Part shown: in pieces, positions 30,279 to 37,893 of the stretch | Numbering within the stretch: the first letter of the stretch is position 1 | How the letters are laid out: each line of letters begins with the position of its first letter | Assembly: GCF_001423525.1 (NCBI RefSeq) | Contig: NZ_LMOI01000008.1 | Location: 1-38,327, forward strand | Length of the DNA stretch: 38,327 nt | Reading direction: 5' to 3' | Source of the DNA: Arthrobacter sp. Leaf137 | GTDB lineage: Bacteria > Actinomycetota > Actinomycetes > Actinomycetales > Micrococcaceae | The notes under the pieces: model-generated | Database searches by the model: none | Seen by the model: only the letters and a program-made list of their open reading frames with translations | What the model was told of the DNA's origin: nothing | Position numbers and translations under genes: made by a program

Positions 30279-30800
30279 TCAGGCGGGGGCGCTGCCGCGT
30301 GCCTGGACAAGGTTCGCGAACGGCAGTTTCCCGTACTCCGCCACGAAGCCTGCGTGGTAGCCGGCCTCCGCCTGGTTCAACTGCCCAGCCGGCACTTCTT
30401 TCCAGGCGACAAGCAATTCGGCCGCACCGGCCAACTGCCAAATGAGCCGCCCGTCCCAATGGCCTGGCGGCTTCCCCTGACCGAAATCAACAAATTCCTG
30501 GATCTGGCGCCTGAGTCCCCTGTTGCCCTTGCTGCCGGGACCGGCCTTGCCGATGTAAAGGACCGGCGCCGATTCCACCCACTCCGTCCGGAGTGCCGTA
30601 TCGGGGAGGGTTGGCTGCCTCTTCTTGAAGACGCCGGCCGTGCTCCTCTTCAGGAAGCGCGGCAGGAACCCGGCCGGCGCAACCACAACGAACAGGCCGG
30701 TTCCCTGCGGGATGCGCATAATGTCGAGATCGTCGATGGGCCTGAAGCCTGCGAAACCATCGGCCTTCAGGCCTTTCCGGGTGAACTGCACGCTCCTCAT
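30279..30800 (-). CDS. GIY-YIG-like nuclease-fold protein
   Basis: A 173-residue protein. The GIY-like strand is GTGLFVVV (33-40) and the YIG strand is VLYIGKAG (80-87), separated by a longer insert than usual (about 40 residues). Then come GLRRQIQEF (95-103), carrying the expected arginine, and HWDGRLIWQLAGAAELLVAW (114-133), followed by a likely catalytic Glu region. I chose the ATG at 30798-30800 because it opens the conserved part; the ribosome site is weak. It is divergent from the UDG-like gene, with 124 bases between. The nuclease activity is inferred from fold, and the cognate target is unknown. Confidence 0.72.
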   Translation of the reverse strand: MRSVQFTRKGLKADGFAGFRPIDDLDIMRIPQGTGLFVVVAPAGFLPRFLKRSTAGVFKKRQPTLPDTALRTEWVESAPVLYIGKAGPGSKGNRGLRRQIQEFVDFGQGKPPGHWDGRLIWQLAGAAELLVAWKEVPAGQLNQAEAGYHAGFVAEYGKLPFANLVQARGSAPA

Positions 30801-30924
30801 TGAACAGCATCGCCGAAGCCGGCCGGGCCCCCGCCGCACCTTTCCCCTGCCCACCCCCGTACGGAGAAGCGTAGAGTGGCATGAGACGCCTGATTCTGGA
30901 CGCCGTGCTGCTGAGGGAGAGATC

Positions 30925-31542
30925 GTGACGATTGACTGGGACGAAAAGAAAGCCCTGCTACAGGAACCGAACATCGCGAAGGTAACCCAGCTTTGCGACG
31001 AACTCATGGAAAAGAAGCCGGGCTCCACCGTTCCCTACATCGACCCCGTCCATGACGAGGATGAGTGCCGGATCGTCACCCTGCAGGTCAGCCCCGGGAA
31101 GGGCACCGAATCCGGGTTCGTGTCCCACAACAACGACGATGAAGCCGCACGCCGTGCGACCCAGATCTACGAACTCGCCGAACTGGATCCGCGCTACGTC
31201 ATGCCTTGGAACGCGTTCCCCTGGGTCCGCGAGTCCGGAAGCCCGTCGGCGCTGAGTGTCCAGGAGAAGACGGACGGCCTCCGCCCGTTCCGCCAGTTCC
31301 TCAAAATCAACTCCCGCGTCTCGGCGATCATTGCCCACGGAACCGATGCATCCACTTTCCTGACGCTCTACGAGAAGACCTACCACTCCGCATTGAAGAA
31401 CAGCGGCATCAAGATCTACAAGGCCACAGCTCTTGGCGGGCGGGCATTCGCCGTATCCGACACGAAGCAGGAAGAGATCCTCACTAAGAACGTCGAGATC
31501 TACAAGGACGCCATGCAGCGGGCGGGCATCCAGCACCTGTAA
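30925..31542 (+). CDS. Uracil-DNA-glycosylase-like superfamily protein
   Basis: A 205-residue protein. The pattern SGFVSHNNDDEAARRATQ near 63 with PWNAFPW (94-100), then a long helical part and SAIIAHGTDA, follows a UDG-superfamily group of largely uncharacterised proteins (the usual form has NDDP and WNAVPW). The GTG at 30925 is preceded by GAGGGAGA at 5 bases, which fixes the start. Whether it removes damaged bases or acts on foreign DNA is not known. Its divergent partner is the GIY-YIG-like gene. Confidence 0.62.
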   Translation: MTIDWDEKKALLQEPNIAKVTQLCDELMEKKPGSTVPYIDPVHDEDECRIVTLQVSPGKGTESGFVSHNNDDEAARRATQIYELAELDPRYVMPWNAFPWVRESGSPSALSVQEKTDGLRPFRQFLKINSRVSAIIAHGTDASTFLTLYEKTYHSALKNSGIKIYKATALGGRAFAVSDTKQEEILTKNVEIYKDAMQRAGIQHL

Positions 31543-31580
31543 GCCACTCCCCGCCAGGCTGAACGCGGAAGCGTGGCAAC

Positions 31581-32831
31581 CTACCCTTCGAAAAGCCGGC
31601 GGCGGTGCTTCAGCTCCTTGACCCACGCCCTGGTGACCATGTCCGGGAACGGCGACCGGCCGCCGTCGTCCTTCCAGGCCGGTCCGGCACCGGCAAACGC
31701 AGTGCCGGCCTCAAGGTCGGCAACCAGCGGCCCCGACGCCCTTAACGCGAGGTCGATGACCTTGCTCGCGGCGCGCTCCGGAAGCCCGAGGCCCGCGGTC
31801 CAGCCCAGGAAGTGGCGGCGGGAGATGCCCGTCCGCTTGCCGTCGATGGCCAGCGCGAGCGTCTTGTCGCCGTAAACAACCGTGGAGGGGATGTCGTAGA
31901 CGGGCGCGATCACCCAGCCGGCCCGGGGATCCTGCACCATGGACACGTTCTTCGCGTGCAGGTCGCCGTTGCCGGTCAGCCAGGCGAACGCACCTTGAAG
32001 GGCAAGGTTGCGGAGGGCCGGCAGCGGAGCGGCGCAGTGCTCCGCCAGTGCCCGGCACACCTGCCCGTACCCCACGTTGTACTTGTCTGCCGGGTACAGC
32101 CTGAGCACCTGGGCTCCGTCCTCAACGGCGAGCCGCAGGACGTCGCCGGAGCCGGCTGCTGCTTCGAGCGGCGGGACGCGGTCGAAGCGTTCCACCAGCA
32201 GTCCCGGCCGCCCTGCGACGTCCCGGATCAGCCCCACCCGGCTCAGCGGGATCCGCAGCTTGGCCGCGTAGCGGAACATGGCGAACTCGTTCTCCACCAC
32301 ATGCGGAAACTCGGGGGCGTTGAGCTTAAGGATGAATCGCTTGCCCTTGGCGGCCACGGGCAGCGAGATCATCCCGGCGGACAGCTTGTCCTGCACGCCG
32401 GCGAGCGCCACGGGATCGATCAGGTCCGGGTCGCCCAGGAGCTCGTCGAAGTCCACCGGCTGGCGCGGGTCCAGCTCCACTGCATGTTCGTCCGGGTCCA
32501 GCGGCTCGCCGTGGCCGATGATCTGGACGTCGCCCACAGGGTTCCCTCCGGCCGCGATCAGCAGGGACAGGTCGTCGTCCGCGCTGGTTTTGATGGACCG
32601 GCGCAGTGCATTCAGGCGCCGGCCTTCCGGCAGCAGGCCGGTGAAGTACGGCGGTGCGGCACCTGCGGCGGACATGACCGGTTCTCCGGTGAGGGGAAGG
32701 GAGGATGCGACGGCGGGTCCTCCGCCGGCAAGGTAAACGGGCAGGTAGCTGAACTTCGTTCCGCCGCCGTACCGTTCCAGCCGCGCGGCCAGGACCCCTG
32801 CCTTGTAGACGTCCGCGACGCGGTGCCTCAC
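31581..32831 (-). CDS. hipA: HipA-type serine/threonine kinase toxin
   Basis: A 416-residue kinase of the HipA family, which in E. coli phosphorylates glutamyl-tRNA synthetase and halts growth. The N-terminal HipA lobe has YFTGLLPEGRRLNALRR near 62. The kinase core has GVQDKLS (145-151), the ATP-binding lysine in FILKLNA (K169), LTGNGDLHAKN (285-295, catalytic Asp290) and VYDIPST (Asp313). All key residues are present, so it looks active. The GTG start overlaps the hipB stop by 4 bases (GTGA), as expected of a hipBA operon. Confidence 0.93.
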   Translation of the reverse strand: MRHRVADVYKAGVLAARLERYGGGTKFSYLPVYLAGGGPAVASSLPLTGEPVMSAAGAAPPYFTGLLPEGRRLNALRRSIKTSADDDLSLLIAAGGNPVGDVQIIGHGEPLDPDEHAVELDPRQPVDFDELLGDPDLIDPVALAGVQDKLSAGMISLPVAAKGKRFILKLNAPEFPHVVENEFAMFRYAAKLRIPLSRVGLIRDVAGRPGLLVERFDRVPPLEAAAGSGDVLRLAVEDGAQVLRLYPADKYNVGYGQVCRALAEHCAAPLPALRNLALQGAFAWLTGNGDLHAKNVSMVQDPRAGWVIAPVYDIPSTVVYGDKTLALAIDGKRTGISRRHFLGWTAGLGLPERAASKVIDLALRASGPLVADLEAGTAFAGAGPAWKDDGGRSPFPDMVTRAWVKELKHRRRLFEG

Positions 32832-33091
32832 GGAGCGGCACTCCCGGCGCGGTCCTGGCCGCTAAGGGAACGCTCCGCCTGGCTGGCCCTGTCAGCGATC
32901 CGCAGTTCGAGGCCCAGCGTATCGAGGACTGCAAGCAGCGAGTCCAGCTGCACGCTTGGCTTTCCCCGCTCCACGAACCTGACGAACCGCTCTGATACAC
33001 CCGCCATGTCGGCGAGGTCCCGCTGGGTGACCCGCAGCGAGGTGCGCCTGGCCCGGACCTCCGTTGCAACCAGGTCCATTGCTGACGTCAT
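32828..33091 (-). CDS. hipB: HipB-type antitoxin, Xre family regulator
   Basis: An 87-residue helix-turn-helix protein: VTQRDLADMAGVSERFVRFV (21-40) is the DNA-binding part and LDSLLAVLDTLGLELRIADR the second helical part. HipB-like antitoxins bind their toxin and repress the operon. The ATG at 33089-33091 has AGGAGG at 6 bases, which fixes the start over the longer frame. A 14-base perfect palindrome lies just upstream of the ribosome site, and a second inverted repeat is found further out. Confidence 0.93.
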   Translation of the reverse strand: MTSAMDLVATEVRARRTSLRVTQRDLADMAGVSERFVRFVERGKPSVQLDSLLAVLDTLGLELRIADRASQAERSLSGQDRAGSAAP

Positions 33092-33104
33092 ACGTACCTC
33101 CTGA

Positions 33105-33118
33105 GGCACGATCGTGCC
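33105..33118. promoter_or_regulatory. Perfect palindrome, likely HipB operator 1
   Basis: GGCACGATCGTGCC is a perfect 14-base palindrome 14-27 bases upstream of the hipB ATG, between the likely -10 (TACATT, about 33128-33133 on the minus strand) and the ribosome site. This is the expected place for an autorepressor. HipB binding itself is inferred. Confidence 0.65.
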
Positions 33119-33175
33119 GGTTAGGTTCAATGTAGCAGTGGTGGCCTGGTTGCGGTAGGGGCTATTCGGCTATAA

Positions 33176-33191
33176 CGGTACGTTCGTACCG
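33176..33191. promoter_or_regulatory. Inverted repeat, possible second HipB operator
   Basis: CGGTACG-TT-CGTACCG is an inverted repeat with 7-base arms, 85-100 bases upstream of the hipB start and 145 bases upstream of the divergent nuclease gene. Its halves resemble but do not equal those of operator 1 (TACG versus CACG). It may serve hipBA, the nuclease gene, or both. Confidence 0.45.
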
Positions 33192-33335
33192 GTTTACGTG
33201 AGCGTGGGCATTCTTGATGCGATCTTGATGGACTATTGCGGTTTGGCCCTCAGCATATTAATCGGGACTTCTCAGGTTTCCTTAGGTTTAAGGCGCGGCG
33301 ATGCGCTGTCATTGGGGGAAGGTTTTAGGCGTCAA

Positions 33336-34451
33336 ATGAAGAAATTGCTAATTGCTGCAGTCACCACCGCAGCGCTGGTAGGGGGATCGGTGGCGGTAGC
33401 CGCAGCCGCCAACGCGGACTCCGGAACGGTCGTGAGAGTCGTTGATGGGGACACTCTGGTTGCCTCTATCAACAATGCAGACCACACCATCCGCCTGCTG
33501 AATGTGGACACTCCGGAAACAAAGGATCCCAATCAACCAGTCGAGTGCCTGGGTCCGGAAGCCTCGAAGTATCTGGAGGAGAAACTGCCCCCGGGCACGA
33601 AAATTAAGCTTGAATTCGATGCCGAAAGGCATGACAAGTACGGACGAACACTCGCAGGCGTCTTTGCCCCGGACGGTTCTCTCGTCAATGCCGAGATTGC
33701 CCGCGAAGGCCTCGGAATCCCTGTTCAGTTCGGGGCTAACGGCAAGTTTCTGCCTCCGGTGACGGCGGCCTACGAAGAAGCACGGGCCGAGAAGAAGGGA
33801 CTCTTCTCCGAAGACGCGGAGTGCACGCTGCCGGCACAGTTGGCGAAGACCGCTAAGGCCCTCGACACCGCAACGGCAGCCGCCCCGGCTGAGACGTCCG
33901 CCGCCGTGGGGGCCGCGGCCACCGCCCTGACTACCGAACTGGCAGCAGCCAAAGCCTTCCGTAGCATCTTCGCCGCCAGCAAAGACGCGCAGCGGGCCGT
34001 CTACTGGGCCGGTCTTTCTGCAGCCGCTGCGACTGCAGGGCTGAAAATCCTCGACAGCAAGGTGGCAGCCGCGGAAAAGAAGAGAGACGAGCTGAATAGC
34101 CGGACGGTCACTCTTGCTGCGGCCGAAAAGAAGGCGAAAGAAGAGCGCATAGCAGCGGAGGCTCGCGCAGCTGCGGAAAAGAAGGCCGCCGAAGAACGGG
34201 CAGCAGCAGAAAAGAAGGCGGCCGAGGACCGGGCAGCCGCGGAAAAGGCAGCTGCAGAGGAAGCTGCCAGGCTCGCCGAGGCCGAAGCAGAGCGACTGCG
34301 AAGGTTGCCTGTACCAATCCCTTACATTCCGCCAGCACCCCAGCCCTACGTCCCCCCTGCGCCGCAGCCATACGTTCCGCCGGCGCCGTCTACGAAGTAC
34401 ACGGGTCCGCGGTGCTACGCGCCAGGGGGTAAATCCTGGCGTCCTTGCTAG
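33336..34451 (+). CDS. Secreted thermonuclease-domain protein with coiled-coil and proline-rich tail
   Basis: A 371-residue protein. A signal peptide ends near A27 (ANA|DS). The staphylococcal-nuclease domain follows at about 30-170 with the catalytic set present: D37/D39 (VDGDT), R53 (IRLL), D58 and E61 (VDTPE) and R104 (YGRTL). A long Ala/Glu/Lys coiled coil (about 245-330) has three 11-residue repeats. A proline-rich segment of three 8-residue repeats follows, then a Cys-containing end (GPRCYAPGGKSWRPC). The ATG at 33336 opens the signal peptide, and an upstream frame is unlikely. The leader region looks more AT-rich than the surroundings, which is compatible with recent arrival. The tail may hold the enzyme at the cell wall; that is inference. 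Confidence 0.88.
   Translation: MKKLLIAAVTTAALVGGSVAVAAAANADSGTVVRVVDGDTLVASINNADHTIRLLNVDTPETKDPNQPVECLGPEASKYLEEKLPPGTKIKLEFDAERHDKYGRTLAGVFAPDGSLVNAEIAREGLGIPVQFGANGKFLPPVTAAYEEARAEKKGLFSEDAECTLPAQLAKTAKALDTATAAAPAETSAAVGAAATALTTELAAAKAFRSIFAASKDAQRAVYWAGLSAAAATAGLKILDSKVAAAEKKRDELNSRTVTLAAAEKKAKEERIAAEARAAAEKKAAEERAAAEKKAAEDRAAAEKAAAEEAARLAEAEAERLRRLPVPIPYIPPAPQPYVPPAPQPYVPPAPSTKYTGPRCYAPGGKSWRPC
34164..34262 (+). repeat. Three 33-bp coiled-coil repeats in the thermonuclease gene
   Basis: Three consecutive 33-bp units encode RAAAEKKAAEE, RAAAEKKAAED and RAAAEKAAAEE. They continue into more Ala/Glu-rich sequence on both sides. Confidence 0.8.
34320..34391 (+). repeat. Three 24-bp proline-rich repeats in the thermonuclease gene
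   Basis: Three 24-bp units encode PYIPPAPQ, PYVPPAPQ and PYVPPAPS, in-frame and head-to-tail. Confidence 0.85.
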
Positions 34452-34464
34452 GCGAAGCAACGTG

Positions 34465-34502
34465 AACGGGTCCGAGAGCCAGGTGCTCTCGGATCCGTTT
34501 CT
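34465..34502 (+). terminator. Terminator of the thermonuclease gene
   Basis: A 15-bp stem (34465-34479 with 34485-34499, one G-T pair) with a 5-base loop, followed by a short T-run (TTT CTGTCTCT). It lies 14 bases after the stop codon. Confidence 0.85.
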
Positions 34503-34568
34503 GTCTCTGCCATCACCAAGCATCGACGGAGACATCTGAACCTCCGTCCCGGTCAGCGAGAGTGGGGC

Positions 34569-34621
34569 TTGACACTCCCGTGTGACCGGTGCCATATTTT
34601 AAGCGTGAACCTGTCAGACAG
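34569..34621 (+). promoter_or_regulatory. Leaderless promoter and candidate operator of the asparagine operon
   Basis: TTGACA (34569-34574) is a consensus -35. CATATT (34593-34598) is the -10 after an 18-base gap, putting the start of transcription at about 34605, the first base of the GTG codon. The inverted repeat CTGTC-A-GACAG (34611-34621) starts 6 bases further in. It contains GT-NNN-AC, the core expected of FadR-type regulators, so self-repression is likely. Confidence 0.7.
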
Positions 34622-35309
34622 CCGGACAGCAGGACAGCCTGTGGTCCCCCTCGCGCGGCTCAGCGCCGCCGAAGCGGTATTTAACGCGATCCGCGTGGAC
34701 ATCGAATCCGGCCTTGTTCCCGTGGGCAGCAAACTCAGCTCCGAGGCCACCCTCGCCCAGCAATACGGCGTGAGCCGCTCCGTCATCCGGGAGGCCCTCC
34801 GCTCCTGCACCGCCCTGGGCCTGACGGTCACCAAGACCGGCAAGGGCACGTTCGTGGTGGCCAACAGGGTAGCCAACGATCTGACACTGGGACAGTACTC
34901 CGCCCGCGACCTGACCGAGGCCCGCCCGCACATCGAAATCCCCGCCGCCGGCCTCGCCGCCGAGCGGCGCACCGACGACGAGCTGGACACCCTCCGCCAA
35001 ATCATGGCCGCCATGGCCACCGAAACCGACCCCGAATCCTGGGTGGCCCTGGACTCCACTTTCCATGCCACCATCGCCCGCGCCAGCGGCAACAAGGTCT
35101 TCGAAAGCGTCGTGGCCGATATCCGCGACGCACTGGCCCACCAGTCGGAAACCCTGAACATGGTGGCTGACCGCCAGCACGCCTCGGACATTGAACACCA
35201 GCACATCCTGGCCGCCATCGAGGCCGGATCCGCCCACGACGCGCGTTCCGCCATGGCCCGCCACCTGGAAGCCGTGGGCCAGGCCCTCGACTCGATCCTC
35301 AACAAATAA
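34605..35309 (+). CDS. FadR/GntR family transcriptional regulator
   Basis: A 234-residue regulator. The N-terminal winged helix has AVFNAIRVDIESGLVPVGSK near 23, the recognition part YGVSRSVIREALRSC near 56 and the wing TKTGKGTFVV. The C-terminal FCD ligand domain starts near 95 (DLTEARPHIEIPAAGLAA), with FHATIARASGN near 154 and HQHILAAIEAGSA near 198. I use the GTG at 34605 because a good promoter places transcription start on it; an upstream TTG in this frame is the -35 itself. It is the first gene of the asparagine operon and is likely to sense asparagine, aspartate or a product. Confidence 0.9.
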   Translation: MNLSDSRTAGQPVVPLARLSAAEAVFNAIRVDIESGLVPVGSKLSSEATLAQQYGVSRSVIREALRSCTALGLTVTKTGKGTFVVANRVANDLTLGQYSARDLTEARPHIEIPAAGLAAERRTDDELDTLRQIMAAMATETDPESWVALDSTFHATIARASGNKVFESVVADIRDALAHQSETLNMVADRQHASDIEHQHILAAIEAGSAHDARSAMARHLEAVGQALDSILNK

Positions 35310-35333
35310 CCCGCCAGCAACCCCAAGGACACC

Positions 35334-36380
35334 ATGCCCTCCCCCGCGTTTTCCGCTGCCCGCACCCCTGCCCCGGACCACCTGGCCCTGCCGCAGCACG
35401 CTCCCCTGGTGGCGGCCGTCCGCAGCGGCCTCGTGGAAAGCGTCCACTACGGATCGGCCCTCGCCCTGTGCAGGGACGGCTCCACCGCCGCAACCGCCGG
35501 CAACCCGGAAGCCCCCTTCTACCCGCGCTCCTCGCTCAAGCCGCTCCAGGCCGTGGCCATGGTCCGGGCCGGGCTGGACCTCCCCGCAGACCTCCTGGCC
35601 CTGGCCGCCGCCAGCCACTCCGGCGACAGCCGCCACCGCGACGGCGCCCTCCGCATCCTGGAACTGCACGGCCTCAGCGCCGCCGACCTCGAAAACAGCA
35701 CGGACCTCCCCTACGGCACGGCCGAACGCGGGGAATGGCTGCGGAACGGCGGCGAAGCCACCCAGCTCACCCAGAACTGCTCGGGCAAGCACGCCGCCAT
35801 GGCCGCCACCTGTGCCATCAACGGCTGGCCGGTCCGCGGCTACCTTGAGCCGTCCCACCCGCTCCAGCAGCTCGTTGCCGCCACCGTCACCGAACTGACC
35901 GGCGAAGAACCTGCCGCCATCAGCACCGACGGCTGCGGAACCCCGCTGTTCGCCCTCACCCTCCGCGGCATGGCCCGCGCCTTCGGCATCATCGCGCGCG
36001 CCGCCGGCCAGGCGGGCGGAACCCCCGACGGCGGCGGGCCGGCTTCCCGAAGCGCGGAAGCCGCCGTCGGGCTCGCCATGCAGCAGCACCCCCACATGGT
36101 GGCGGGCGAGGGACGCGACGTCACTGAGCTCATGCGCCTGGTGCCCGGCGCCGTGGCCAAGGACGGCTTCGAGGGCGTCCAGCTGGTGGGCCTGGCCGAC
36201 GGCAGTGCCGTGGCCGTGAAGATTTCCGACGGCGGCGACCGCGCCCGGATGCCCGCCACCGTCCGGCTCCTCGACGCGCTGGGACTTGATACCGGACCCC
36301 TGGCCCCCATCGCCACCGCACCCGTGCTGGGCGGCGGCCACGAAGTGGGCCGGCTGCAGGCCACCGACTTCCTCAACTAA
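35334..36380 (+). CDS. L-asparaginase II family protein (Rhizobium-type)
   Basis: A 348-residue asparaginase of the Rhizobium etli ReAII/ReAV type, unrelated in fold to the E. coli enzymes. It turns asparagine into aspartate and ammonia. The conserved blocks are RSSLKP (65-70), SHSGD (94-98), NCSGKH (148-153) and DGCGTP (199-204). The Ser-Lys pair and the Cys in the last block correspond to catalytic residues described for ReAV, as far as I can align them by eye. The ATG has AAGGA upstream. The leader AAGGACACC is nearly the same as in the two genes that follow. It sits between the regulator and aspartate ammonia-lyase. Confidence 0.93.
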   Translation: MPSPAFSAARTPAPDHLALPQHAPLVAAVRSGLVESVHYGSALALCRDGSTAATAGNPEAPFYPRSSLKPLQAVAMVRAGLDLPADLLALAAASHSGDSRHRDGALRILELHGLSAADLENSTDLPYGTAERGEWLRNGGEATQLTQNCSGKHAAMAATCAINGWPVRGYLEPSHPLQQLVAATVTELTGEEPAAISTDGCGTPLFALTLRGMARAFGIIARAAGQAGGTPDGGGPASRSAEAAVGLAMQQHPHMVAGEGRDVTELMRLVPGAVAKDGFEGVQLVGLADGSAVAVKISDGGDRARMPATVRLLDALGLDTGPLAPIATAPVLGGGHEVGRLQATDFLN

Positions 36381-36420
36381 TTTCTGTCCGAACCAGACAA
36401 CGACGCCCGTAAGGACCCCC

Positions 36421-37836
36421 ATGACCATCACACCAACCGCCGAAAATTACCGCTCCGAACACGACCTGCTGGGTGACCGCGACGTCCCCGCGGAAGCATA
36501 CTGGGGCGTGCACACCCTGCGCGCCGTGGAGAACTTCCCCATCACCGGCCAGCCGCTCTCCACCAACATGCACCTGGTCCGCGGCCTGGCGGCGGTCAAG
36601 CTCGCCGCCGCCCGCACCAACCGGGACCTTGGCCTGCTGGATGCCGAACGCACCGCAGCCATCGAACAGGCCTGCCAGGACATCCTGGACGGCAAGCTGG
36701 CCGAACAGTTCGTGGTGGACGTCATCCAGGGCGGTGCCGGAACGTCGTCGAACATGAACGCCAACGAGGTCATCGCCAACCGCGCCCTGGAAATCCTTGG
36801 CCACCCCAAGGGCGACTACGCGCGGCTGCACCCCAACGACCACGTCAACCTCAGCCAGTCCACCAACGACGTCTACCCCACCGCGGTGAAGCTCGGCACC
36901 ATCTTCGCCGCCCGGGAACTCCTGGACGCCCTGGCCGAACTGGAAGAGGCTTGCGCCGCCAAAGCCATGGAATTCCGCACCGTGGTGAAAATGGGCCGCA
37001 CCCAGCTCCAGGACGCCGTCCCCATGACCCTGGGCCAGGAATTCGGCACCTACGCCGTCACCATCGGCGAGGACCGGCTGCGGCTGGCCGAAGCCGAACT
37101 CCTGATCCACGAAATCAACCTCGGTGCCACCGCCATCGGCACCGGCCTGAACGCCCCGGCAGGCTACGCCGACGCCGCCTGCCGGCACCTGGCCGAGGTC
37201 ACCGGCCTGCCGCTGGTCACCGCCGTCGACCTCATCGAAGCCACCCAGGACGTTGGCGCGTTCGTCCACCTCTCAGGCGTGCTCAAGCGGGTAGCGGTCA
37301 AGCTCTCCAAGATCTGCAACGACCTCCGCCTGCTCTCCTCCGGCCCGCGCGCCGGCCTGGGCGAAATCAACCTGCCAGCCGTCCAGTCCGGCTCCTCCAT
37401 CATGCCCGGCAAGATCAACCCGGTGATCCCGGAAGTGGTCTCCCAGGTGGCCTACGAAGTGATCGGCAACGACGTCACCATCACCATGGCCGCCGAAGCC
37501 GGGCAGCTTCAGCTCAACGCGTTCGAACCCGTCATTGTCCACAGCCTCCACAAGAGCATCTCCCACCTCGAAGCAGCCTGCCGTACACTGACGGCGCGCT
37601 GCATCCGTGGAATCACCGCCAACACCGAACACCTGCGGCTCACGGTGGAGCAATCCATCGGCCTGGTCACCGCCCTGAACCCCCACCTGGGCTACGCCAC
37701 AGCCACCGCCATCGCGCAGGAAGCCCTCGCCACCGGCAAGGGCGTGGCCGAGCTGGTCCTGGAACACGGACTGCTCACCGCCACCCAACTGCAGGAACTC
37801 CTGAGCCCCGAACGGCTCGCCAACCTCAGCAAGTAG
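36421..37836 (+). CDS. aspA: Aspartate ammonia-lyase
   Basis: A 471-residue enzyme of the fumarase/aspartase superfamily that splits aspartate to fumarate and ammonia. The signature GSSIMPGKINPV is near residue 324. Other blocks are GVHTLRAVENFPITG near 26, NANEVIANRALE near 119, LSQSTNDVYPT near 144 and MGRTQLQDAVPMTLGQEF near 191. The ATG follows AAGGACC. It completes the chain asparagine to aspartate to fumarate, begun by the upstream asparaginase. The 5' intergenic region holds CTGTC-(6)-AGACA, which could be a second regulator site. Confidence 0.96.
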   Translation: MTITPTAENYRSEHDLLGDRDVPAEAYWGVHTLRAVENFPITGQPLSTNMHLVRGLAAVKLAAARTNRDLGLLDAERTAAIEQACQDILDGKLAEQFVVDVIQGGAGTSSNMNANEVIANRALEILGHPKGDYARLHPNDHVNLSQSTNDVYPTAVKLGTIFAARELLDALAELEEACAAKAMEFRTVVKMGRTQLQDAVPMTLGQEFGTYAVTIGEDRLRLAEAELLIHEINLGATAIGTGLNAPAGYADAACRHLAEVTGLPLVTAVDLIEATQDVGAFVHLSGVLKRVAVKLSKICNDLRLLSSGPRAGLGEINLPAVQSGSSIMPGKINPVIPEVVSQVAYEVIGNDVTITMAAEAGQLQLNAFEPVIVHSLHKSISHLEAACRTLTARCIRGITANTEHLRLTVEQSIGLVTALNPHLGYATATAIAQEALATGKGVAELVLEHGLLTATQLQELLSPERLANLSK

Positions 37837-37893
37837 TCCCCACCCGCCATCGGCGGACACAGCCCCCAACATCCCCCGTCTGTAAGGACACCC

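Noticed and set aside
34614..36431. 605-codon minus-strand frame opposite the regulator and asparaginase genes
   Set aside because: Low-complexity Gly/Val/Gln-rich shadow; the plus strand encodes two well-recognised families with ribosome sites or a promoter.
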